Assembly (NCBI RefSeq): GCF_036324505.1
Contig: NC_086364.1
Coordinates: 14,865,148 to 14,929,147, forward strand
DNA from: Eleginops maclovinus
Lineage: Eukaryota; Chordata; Actinopteri; Perciformes; Eleginopidae
Direction: 5' to 3'
DNA length: 64,000 nt
Translations under genes and position numbers: made by a program
The notes under the pieces: generated by a model
The model's database searches: none
What the model was told of the DNA's origin: nothing
Seen by the model: the letters and a program-made list of their open reading frames with translations, nothing else
In this document: positions 33,201 to 64,000 of the stretch, piece after piece
Position numbering within the stretch: position 1 is the first letter of the stretch
How the letters are laid out: each line of letters begins with the position of its first letter

Positions 33201-33928
33201 CTTAGACGGTATTATGTCACGAACCGTACGTTGAAAGACCCGTTTCTAAAACCGTTGTTCTGCCGGTAGTACTCACATGGTGCAGGCAAGCAGATCACGC
33301 ACACGCACGCGCGCACAAACACACACAACCGAGAATCAGCAGTTTCACTTATTGATGGTGCAGAGGATGGATGGGAGGAAGGAGGGGAGGAGTGGCAAGT
33401 CTATTGGAAATGTGAAGTTTGAAAAATAAATAAAATGGCTTTCACAATGTTTACAGGACCTAACCCTTTTTTGTTTTTAAAAACAGTTTCATTCAATAAT
33501 TAAAAGATGCAGATTTAATGTAATATTTATTTACACATCCAAAAATTAAATGTCAATATTTGAATCTGCAGCAGAGGGTGCTGAGAGTTTGGGTGCAGAA
33601 AAAAGACTCAAGAGTGCATTACTCAAACATTTAAACAGTGGTTTAAAACACAATGTGATTGTTTTCATTAAAACATAGGATCAAGGCTTAAATAACAGGA
33701 ATGAAAATCTTCATGGTGAAACAAATAATGGAGACATTCTGAATTAAAATCAGTCATCTCCTCACCCTGTGAAGAATAATGAATTTAAGGCAGGCCATAC
33801 AAATTGAGGTTCATTTTAAGGGGAACAAGTCCTGCCCCACCATATTATAACCAGCATGTTGTTATAGGCTGTTCATCAATGGTTCACAATTTGAGGTGAG
33901 AGAGATAGGCTTGAGCACAAGCATTATT
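33201..33928. other. gde1 promoter side and dnaaf5 3' UTR
   Basis: gde1 and dnaaf5 are in tandem on the minus strand with 728 bp between the dnaaf5 stop and the gde1 start. GC-rich sequence surrounds the gde1 start (about 32950-33300). AATAAA on the minus strand at 33526-33531 is a candidate dnaaf5 polyadenylation signal. The gde1 promoter and the end of the dnaaf5 transcript must therefore lie very close together. Confidence 0.55.
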
Positions 33929-55595
<21,667 letters not shown>

Positions 55596-56595
55596 CTTGA
55601 ATGTTGTCGTTATGGCAACATACAGCTGCACGACAAACAAACGGCTTGCTTTACGACAGCTCCGATTCAAAATTTCGAACTTTATTTGCATTGAAAACCT
55701 TTCCTGTTTCTACAAGCTCTCTTATCCTTTGAGTCTAAATGTCGAATAAACCGATGTTTTAAAATGTTTCAAGTGAGACATTGATGTAAATTAAAGTTTA
55801 TATTTTGGAGGTCCACAATCTGCTGTGCTTTTATTTTTGAATTGCCAAATTTCAGGAATACCTGTAGTTCAATTTCTTTACACATTATTGATGTGTATTG
55901 TTTGGCTTCAGATTAAGTTATACTGGTGTACTGGATAATATTACACTGACAAACACTGATGTTTACTGGATTAATTATGCTTGTGAAATTCCCTATCCAT
56001 AAATACAAGTTTAGGAAAAAAATGAAGATTTTGTTAAATTATATATTTATTCACATTAAAACAGATCTACAAGATTGTACCGTTCATGTTTTCTTTGTAA
56101 TGTTTTACTTTTGAACATGTTGTATAGGACTACTTGGAATATTTCTGAAGATAAATTATATGCCTGGACAAATTAGGCGTCACAAAAAAATGAAGGCTGA
56201 GTTTATAGTGTGTGGTCATAATAAGGACATTGGTATAGTTGTTTGGAAGTACTTGTACATAATTCAAGAACAGAAGAAAAACAGAAATAGACATGGAGCT
56301 TACACACTCCAGGGGAATAAATCATTATAACAATCATAAACATACTATTATTTACAATGTCACTAAGAGAAGAGGATGGGTTGTGTCTAGCAGTTTTTTC
56401 TTCAGTGTTTCTTTAATTCTGCAGTCTGTTTTTATTTATTTATGGACCAGCTTGTTTCATATAACAGAATTACACCCGACTACATATTTTGGAGTGGCTG
56501 TTTCCTTTAAAGATGTTTTACCTGCAAAAGGGCTGGCGCGTGCTCGCTGCCGCTGGCCTCGTGAGATCGCTGCTGCGGTCGAGAGGCTGACAGAT
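55596..56595. promoter_or_regulatory. Bidirectional dnaaf5-prkar1b promoter region
   Basis: The two genes are divergent, with about 1 kb between the dnaaf5 start codon and the prkar1b 5' UTR. The dnaaf5 side has an AAGATGGCAGCGATGGCGGC block at the start codon that resembles YY1-type initiator motifs. The prkar1b side is CpG-rich from about 56530. Between them is AT-rich DNA without a gene. Head-to-head placement is also the human arrangement. Confidence 0.6.
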
Positions 56596-56603
56596 TGACG
56601 TCA
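56596..56603. promoter_or_regulatory. Consensus cAMP-response element at the prkar1b promoter
   Basis: TGACGTCA palindrome in the CpG-rich sequence just before the likely prkar1b first exon. A related half site (TGACG) follows at 56611-56615. CREB binding is inferred. Confidence 0.55.
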
Positions 56604-56692
56604 TCGGGACTGACGCAGAGTGAGCAGAGAGGCAGAGCGCAGCAGCAGCATCCCTGCTAACCAGCGGCACCTCACCAATCTCCAACAGCGAG
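56604..56692 (+). other. prkar1b: Likely non-coding first exon of prkar1b (right end a GCGAG|GTATTT donor)
   Basis: A purine- and GC-rich block ends in a good splice donor at 56692-56693. The next recognised exon has an acceptor at 58072 and the start codon a few bases inside it. The transcription start is not visible from sequence alone, so the left border is a guess. Confidence 0.5.
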
Positions 56693-58072
56693 GTATTTAT
56701 TCACTGAGCATCCTACAGAAATAACGGTAGGGACACCAGCCAGAGCGCCGAATAGGCCGTGTTTTTAAAAACACATAATAGCGGTTAAGATCAGGCCCCT
56801 CATGGCGTTTACACCGCAGTATTTCCCCTTCGTTGTGGTTTAGTTGTCATTGTAAGGTTAGCAAAGCTAGCTGGGTTAGCTGTCTATTGAATGCATCTGA
56901 ACAGGTGCTTAGTTATCATCACAAACTCAACCGTATGCATGGCACATTTGTTATGTGGGCACTGTTTTGCCATTTCCTTTAAACGACATTTGATAACTGC
57001 CATGCCCTGAACTCATAACTGCTTTAGATTTATTATGCATAAAAACATCGCAATGTGATTTCCATATGAGGAAGTAATACAAGGTAGCTACACCTGCTCA
57101 GCTTCCTGGCTTGCTGCTACGTTATTTGACATTGCTGTCTGACATAATCATTGCTGTTATAAGTTGTAATGCACTATTTTATATTTTTGCTCTGATTTCA
57201 GCTGGAAAATAGTTACATGTATGAATAAGATCATACACGTTAAAAAACAAGTTTACAAAACGTTCATGTTCATTCATATAGAATCATTCAAAGGGCATGC
57301 ATGATGATGCATTAGTCATATATTAATTGTGCATGACCTGTGTATATCCAAATTAGTGTTTCATGACATGTTAGGTAAATAACAAGTCACCTGCCTACGA
57401 TCAAAGACACAGGTAAAAGCTAATCACATTTGCTAAGGTTAACATAGGCAACAAGGATGAAATTGTTTACTCCTGGGTATGTACTTTAATCATGTTATTT
57501 ATATATAAATATCACAATATTGCTATTAACTTAAAGACATACCTGTGGAAATATTTAAAGATTTTATTGGCTGTTTAAAGACCTTTCAAATCGAGGTACT
57601 TTATCACATTGATGGAAATATTATAATAACACAATAATCATAAAGAATATTGTACATGCTCATTTATTTGCATCATTTCTTACAATAATCTAATAAACCC
57701 CAATATACTGAATAGTTAGCTACCATATTAAAAACAGAATTGCAAAATGTTAGTTGACATTTTACCAATTTATATTGTCTCAAGGTGTATATCGTCAAAT
57801 TGTCCAACCTTACATCTTTAGTAGTAACTTTTTATTGGTATTTACATAATGAAATATTTTTTAAGTACCTCCACTTGCAACAACTACCTTCATCAAAACA
57901 CTGCCATGTGTGAGATGTCCATTTACATCCTTCACATGTTCCATTGCTCCTTCATTCTCTATCCTATGTTCCTCACTGTATCACTGTCATCCTTTGCCCC
58001 TTTCCCCTTTCTCTATTCTGCTTTCCCTCCCCCTCCTCTCATGGTCCACCCTGTTTTCTCCCTCATCCACAG
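56693..58072. other. prkar1b 5' UTR intron
   Basis: 1.4 kb AT-rich intron ending in a long pyrimidine tract and CATCCACAG. No feature recognised inside. Confidence 0.6.
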
Positions 58073-58086
58073 AGATAAAAGATAAG

Positions 58087-58260
58087 ATGGCCACCTCCTC
58101 CTCCACTCTGGAAGAAGACGAGAGTTTGAAGGGCTGTGAAATTTTTGTGCAGAAGCACAACATCCAGCAGATCCTCAAAGAGTGCATTGTGAACCTCTGC
58201 ATCGCAAAGCCTGAGCGTCCTATGAAGTTCCTGCGGGAACATTTTGAAAAACTGGAGAAG
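58087..58260 (+). CDS. prkar1b: PKA type I-beta regulatory subunit, first coding exon (58 codons), remainder beyond window
   Basis: PRKAR1B holds the PKA catalytic subunit inactive until cAMP binds. The exon starts after the acceptor at 58072 (ATG at 58087) and ends at a GTTGGT donor. It encodes [20 protein letters not shown], then [20 protein letters not shown] and [18 protein letters not shown]. This is the N-terminal RIIa-type docking/dimerisation domain that binds A-kinase anchoring proteins, including the two Cys residues of type I subunits. [10 protein letters not shown] and [18 protein letters not shown] match the I-beta rather than the I-alpha form. The neighbour dnaaf5 supports the call. 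The inhibitor segment and both cAMP-binding domains lie to the right of the window. Confidence 0.92.
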
Positions 58261-60059
58261 GTTGGTGATAACAAAGTTTTGTATAATTAAGGTTTCTCTT
58301 GAAGTTATTATGTGTAGTTTAATCTTAATATCCCATATATGACATAAATGTCGTTTGTAGTGTGTGCCAGTTTCCTAGGTAGTAAATCATAGTCTGAATT
58401 TCTCTGATATCAATGTACAAAAAAGCCTATATAAATGACATTTTCCATATATTTTAAGAGTGGTTATTAGAGGCTTGGTTTCAATTAAGTAAGCTGTTTT
58501 AATATGTTGGATAATTTCATACAGAAAAACACACATTTCAAGTGTGTTGGTATTTCATGTGTACCCGGCACTATATAAAAAAACTGGTTTTATGTGTTTG
58601 TTACTTTTCTTCACCTTTTTTCTATTTATAAGATTATCACATACTTGTATTGAAACTTTTATAATAAAGATACATTTTATTTTTTCCTCCTACAATAGGA
58701 AATTCATTTAGGGGCTAGAGAGCCAGACTGTTTGTCTGTCACTACAGAGAGTAGAGAAGGCTTTTTTCATGAAGATGCAAAAAAAGATCATATAAATTGG
58801 GTGAACACTGGCAATCTTTTTAGCACAGTCTCTTCGGAAGGCAGACCATGTGAATGCTCTGTGTGTTTTGTGTCTGTCTCTTTAAAGCATATGAGTTGGT
58901 AGTGTTCTCTGTGGCCTAGCTACAGTGTCAAGGTTATTTTGCATTGAAGTTGCTTCACTGACTGCCGTTGTTGTTAATATTGTGCCCAATATGTTTTTTA
59001 GTCTCTAAAATAGGGTGGCCGACACTTTAGGCCTAATGGATGTACCTTCTTAACATTTGGCTTTGATCACGTCGAATTGCAGATGGGTATTGCTCATGAG
59101 GTGATCATATGATATCTTTGTTTCAACAATGGCTTCTTCTCTTTCACTGTAACACATGGGTCATAAAGGTGTATGAGACGGAGCTGTAGGCTGTGAATAT
59201 TGCCCTGAGGAGAGCCAAGGACGTGGAGAGAAGTTTTGAACATTGAAGTGATTGTGAGGCAACATCAGATATAGCACTGCTTAAGTTCACCATGCTGATG
59301 CCTTGAGGAGGGTTTCTATCGTATCTTGCTGTGAGTGTTAACATGTGAGAGTCATCGGATTTGATCATTTTCTGACATCAGAAGGGATGTTTTGTGTTTT
59401 ATGGTTTCACTTCATCTAGGTTTTCAGGGCAAAAAAGTGTAAGGTCAAGGCCAGAGTGTTCTCTTTATCCCAGTTAGGTGTTTGCATCTCTCCACTACAT
59501 GGACAATCTGGAGCTACGGTCCTCAGAGTTGAGTGTGAGCACAACATTGGTAGTAGAGCTTCTGCTGCATAGACAGAGAGGCGGCATGAATACTAATGAT
59601 TAGAATAGAGCTCAGAATAAAAACGTATAGTAGCAAATGTCTTAAAATGGCTTGAGGCACACCTGCAGTGTAATTATTCTGCCTCAATAACAAATGAGCA
59701 TCGAAGCTTTTCTGTTGTGATAAAAAATAACTTTATGTTTAAAGCAGTGAAAAAATATCTATTTATGGATGTTATATCAAATCTATTGACAAAAATAGGA
59801 TATCAAAAATCCTGCGTCAAAACGATTTTGATTCTATTCAATTTAGGGGTTATAATTATGAGACATTAGGCTCATTAAACACCAGCATTTAACATTGTAA
59901 TTGGCTCACAAAAGACAATTAACATTTGATTTGACCACTTCATAAATGGCATTTAAATGAAAAAGAATCCATTCTTGTTATTTAAAATGAATGGTTGACT
60001 ATAAAGCGCCACATGCAATGGGAATTTCCAAATAAAAGCCTATTTCAAAGATAATGTAA

Positions 60060-60190
60060 TAATAATAATATTTATAATCATCAATCAAATGTATATGGCG
60101 CCTTTCATAAACCCAAGGACGCTTTTACAAAAGGAGAACACAAAACACACTGTTGGACAGGACACACTGGGACCTCAAAGAAAACAGACA
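60060..60190. repeat. SINE-like fragment in prkar1b intron
   Basis: A short AAT run, then GTATATGGCGCCTTTCATAA and ACCCAAGGACGCTTTTACAA. This resembles the fragment at 42533-42610 and a phrase common in fish genomes. Diverged and without clear ends. Confidence 0.4.
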
Positions 60191-60839
60191 AGGAGACAGA
60201 AGGCAGATGATGCGTTGTGTGACATGTATCAAGGTTTATACTTTGCACAAATTGATATTTGATGGATGATTCATATCATATTAATGGATCATTACACACC
60301 TAATAGCGAACAAAGTAATAAGCTAGTCTATATGGGTCTTTGGATTCCTGAAACTGGCCGCTGCTACAGTCTTTATATGAGACTGATGAACGATAAATAC
60401 ATTTGATTGGTGGAATACAGTATTGCACACTCCACTGTCTGCATCACCTACCCATCAGCCATCACACCTTGTGCAATAAGTTAATGTATGTTAAGCTGCT
60501 GAGCTCTGCTCCATCCTGCTGCCTGAGCTGCTGCAGTTTTACTTTGGACTACACTATCCTCACTGAAGCTGCTTACATATGGCTTTGTTTTCATTACCTT
60601 TCACTACCCTGTGCTGGTTAAGTGTGCGATACAGCAAATATCCATCCCCACACTGTCACTTAAAACACAATAGTCTAACTGCTTAAGTGGTTGCTTATCT
60701 GACAGCTACACGTCATGTTTCTGTGTACATGAGTCAGAAAATAATGTTTTGATTATTAAGAGGAAATTCGATTTTTGCTTCAAGAAAAAGCGCCCTTGAA
60801 TCAAGAGGACTTATATGGAGAACACATTACATTACATGT

Positions 60840-61010
60840 CATTAGTTAGACTTACACATATTCAATACTGTGGGCAATCCCCACAGGTGCAATTTGGGAG
60901 GAAGTGTCTTGCCCACGGACACAATGACATGCTGAGTGCAGTGGGGATGTAACCAGTGCTCCCCCGATCCAAAGATCAACGCACATGCCACTGAGCCACA
61001 GCAACACCAT
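60840..61010. repeat. Second SINE-like fragment in prkar1b intron
   Basis: Contains GTCTTGCCCACGGACACAAT and, further on, GATCCAAAGATCAACGCACA then CCACTGAGCCACA, a tRNA-like tail phrase seen in dispersed fish repeats. Ends uncertain. Confidence 0.4.
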
Positions 61011-64000
61011 ACCCTTGTGCAGTGTTTTTGATTAATTAAGCTGCCCATTCTTCTTTGGCTGTAAAAACTGACATTCCATGCACACTGTGATGCTGTCATC
61101 TTGCACATAATATGACATTAGGACAATATGTTGTCATTAATGTTTGTGTCCTTGCCTGTAGGTGAAATATCAGGATAAAAGAAGTATATTTAAAGAAGTA
61201 ACTACTGTATTTCTAACTGAGCAGGGCTTGAACCATTCCGGTGGTCAAATCATTGTGGTTAAAATAAAATAACCTGCAGGTTTTCAGCCTTGTTAAATCT
61301 AAAGGTGCCCAACATTACTCCAGACAAGCCTTTCCAATCTTTGCTTGTGTGTGGGGTCAGTCATTTGTGGAATTGGGGCAGGCCATGTTTGTGTCCCAGT
61401 TATTAAGAAGGCTTATTCTGCTCCTTTCCCAATGCTAAGGTTAACTTTGAGGTCATTCGTTCATTTGATCTTGATTTGCTTTTTCGGTCTTGTTTTGGTA
61501 TTATGCTTCATCACTGAAACAAAGTCAGCTCAGCTCTGATTTATGGCAGCCTGTAAAATCATGGAACTCTTACTCTTACACGTATTTATTAACCCTGTGA
61601 GTTTGTCTGTGTCTCTTTTCCTTCTCCCTCAGCTGTTTTCGTCAGCACTCATAGCCCAATAGAGGTGGTAACCCAGGCAACAGTCGAGGATAGATATAGC
61701 AGAGTGTATCCTGTGGTAAATGAACCCCTTTATTTCCAAAGTTTATTCTGTCCCTCCTCTTTTGTGTTCAGGGTTTTTTTGTGTGCCAATTAGATCACTG
61801 GGTATTTTTTCCCTCCCATTGCCAGACCTAACCTAACCTCATTTCATATCTGCACAGGATCCATTTCATGCAGCTTTGACAATCTTATCTGGAAAATCTC
61901 TTTCCCCTGTCTCAGTTCCTCCATCGTTTGCCCTCAGTTTCTTTCTTTTTTCCCCCTTTATTTTCTTTCTTTCATTGTTTCTCCTTTTTTCTTCTCGTGC
62001 TTCTTTTTTGTTTCCCTCATTTACCCACACACATGCAAACTAAAGAGAACCAAATTATCACTCTAAATATTTCGTTTTTTAGCGCTTTGTTTTTCGATGT
62101 AATAACATGTCTTTGGTACTGAGCTGACATTGTGAATATGCTTCTGCTCCCTTTCATCCTGCCTATTTGTGCGTGATAATGATGCCTGTGATCTCTACAG
62201 CAGTGGTTTTAGATTGTTGTTCTCATTTCCCAACTCTATCAGCTCAAATCAGGTTGTTTGTTTTGGAACACCACAGCTTAAAAAGACAGCCTTTCCTGTG
62301 TAACCTCAGCTGATTTTTTTTAGTATTCTGACACAACTGTCCCTTAATGGATGTTTTTTATTAGCTATTGTGTTTTTCTGAATTATTTAAGTTTGTCGCA
62401 TAGCTGTTCCGTTGACATTTAAATACTTGTAATTGGCAGCAAGTTTGTTTCTTATCATTGCAAAAGCCGTGTCTGCATCATTACTGATCTATCTAACAGA
62501 GCAGCAGCACTTAAAAGTGCCAGGACTGAATGTGTGAATGTGGATGTCACTCAATATATCAAGTCAGCAGCTGCCACTGCAGATGTTTTATTGAATTGGG
62601 CAAATTGCATCTTCACAAGGCCTAACAGTGCTTTCTGGCATTCAGGACCGCTGTTGCTGCCTTGGTCTGGCCGCATTAAAATCTAATTGCAAAGAAAAAT
62701 ACTTTACTTTTCTCTTCGTCCTTTGTTTCGTGAGACTTAAGATGCCTCTCACTACTCCTGCATGAAAACTTTGATCATGACCATACAACCTGCACTAGCA
62801 AACAAATATTCAGTGCATGACAGCCATCACTCCTCTACTCCGTCTGTAAGTGTGTGGTGCTCAGACTCTAAACACTATATTTGGATGACTTCATGTCTTG
62901 GTACTGTTCTGTGATCTCGATTTGAAACTTAGCACCAAATGCAAATGCGTCTTTGTTGCCTTTTGGGGTGTTTGGCATTAATACAATTGTATTTATGTGT
63001 TAGTATATGTCATGGTTAGTACAATGCCCCCTGTGTACTCTAAACTCACAAGACGATCATACGTTTGTGTATCATGCTCCTCACCTGCCTTTTTCCAATT
63101 TTGTCCCTTATCCCTCTCATCATTTCATTCCATTTTAAATTCAGCTGCCATGTCCATTCACATTTTGTCTCATCTACTTGAAGGATCATTGTTTTATTCC
63201 CTCACGTTAACGTCAGATAGCTCTTTTTTCCTGAGGTTATTTATCCAGTCTTTTAAAGGTTTCATACTGTCCTGTTCTCTTTTCTTCTTCTGTACTCTTT
63301 TTCTTCAGCACCTCACACAAACCCTCCGTTGAACTGTTGCACTTGCTCTTTTACCCAATTTTTCGATCCCAAATTGCAACTGAAGAAAACACTTTGCAAT
63401 TTACCTTCCAATTATTGCCTTCGGAATAAATTTAAATACGATTTTATTGTTTAAGGCTTTATATTCATTAACTATTAACTAAGAGCTTTTTCCCTTTTAT
63501 GTTTAGTTTGCCTGCTTTTCTTGACCTGTCTGACTAAACATCAAAAATATGTAGTTTACCATAAAATAAGACAAAGAAAGATGTACATAAACATAAATAT
63601 TTAATAGAGTTTGTATCAGTTTTCTGTGAGTTAATTTAATGTTTTTTTGATTGTATTTATATTGAGTCTTATATTATTATTACATTTTTATTGTTATTCA
63701 TAGTATTTTTATCACTTGATGTGACTGCAAAAGCACTTTAACATCACAGCACCAGGAAATCTAGAATTGTTTCTTTCCTGCTTGTAGACCAGTGTTGCAA
63801 TGATTATACGTTTGTGCCTCGCATTCTTCAACAATATAAAGCATGTCAACTAAAACAAATGTAAACCATGCTGCATCAGGTCTGCTTGTGAACGATCCCA
63901 TCGCATTGCATTATGAGAGAGCTCCTCACTTTTTGTCTGTCAGTCTATCAGTCAATCAGCCACTCTCCCGCCATCCCCTGTAAGCTGAGAAGCCTTTCTG

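Larger units (their letters stand above)
58261..64000. other. prkar1b intron, continuing past the right edge
   Basis: 5.7 kb with no exon matching the next part of PRKAR1B. It holds two SINE-like fragments (about 60060-60190 and 60840-61010) and long pyrimidine-rich stretches (61900-62030, 63090-63310). Confidence 0.65.

Noticed and set aside
55596..55691. N-terminal extension of dnaaf5 to an upstream in-frame ATG
   Set aside because: The 32 extra residues resemble no part of the family, and the ATG at 55595 begins the conserved-style MAA N-terminus in a better context.
60880..61000. tRNA gene suggested by a B-box-like phrase
   Set aside because: No cloverleaf could be formed around it; it fits a SINE-derived tail better.
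58261..64000. Possible further prkar1b exons or a nested gene
   Set aside because: No frame matches the next PRKAR1B segment or any other family; treated as intron.

Overview
The window is nuclear DNA of a ray-finned fish, probably a percomorph-type teleost. It holds interrupted vertebrate genes with GT-AG introns, a Tc1-like transposon and a hAT-like element of fish type, SINE-like repeats and very long CA/TG microsatellites. Nothing bacterial or viral was seen. All gene names come from recognising the conceptual translations against remembered vertebrate families; no search was run.

Layout, left to right. (1) crebbp (+, 538-12014): the last 17 exons, about 1,554 codons, from the CRD1-like SUMO-site region through bromodomain, RING/PHD, acetyltransferase, ZZ, TAZ2 and NCBD to the stop; the N-terminal part lies to the left of the window. 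A 1.6 kb Tc1-like element sits in one intron. (2) trap1 (+, 13740-21305): complete, 18 exons, 718 aa, mitochondrial HSP90. (3) mcrip2 (-, 26815-22413): complete, 5 coding exons, tail-to-tail with trap1, with a 929 bp hAT-like element in its last intron and an apparent one-base loss near its stop codon. (4) gde1 (-, 33200-29197): complete, 6 exons, 331 aa, membrane glycerophosphodiester phosphodiesterase. (5) dnaaf5 (-, 55595-33929): complete, 13 exons, 843 aa, HEAT-repeat dynein-arm assembly factor spread over 21.7 kb. (6) prkar1b (+): 5' UTR exon near 56600-56692 and first coding exon at 58087-58260; the rest lies beyond the right edge.

I joined exons at splice sites that keep frame throughout: crebbp 4,665 nt, trap1 2,157 nt, gde1 996 nt, dnaaf5 2,532 nt and mcrip2 405 nt are all divisible by three. 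dnaaf5 and prkar1b are head to head, as in mammals, and crebbp-trap1 adjacency is also the mammalian arrangement. The window therefore joins blocks that are separate in human (16p13.3, 16p12.3 and 7p22.3).

Functionally the genes do not form an operon-like unit. There is a cAMP theme: CREBBP is the CREB co-activator, PRKAR1B is a PKA regulatory subunit, and full consensus CRE palindromes lie in the prkar1b and trap1 promoter regions. I found no convincing undescribed system. The best leads are the mcrip2 C-terminal frameshift, an Asp-to-Asn change at a probable metal-ligand position of GDE1, compensating frameshifts in the Tc1 transposase, and long UG/CA tracts in introns and in a 3' UTR.
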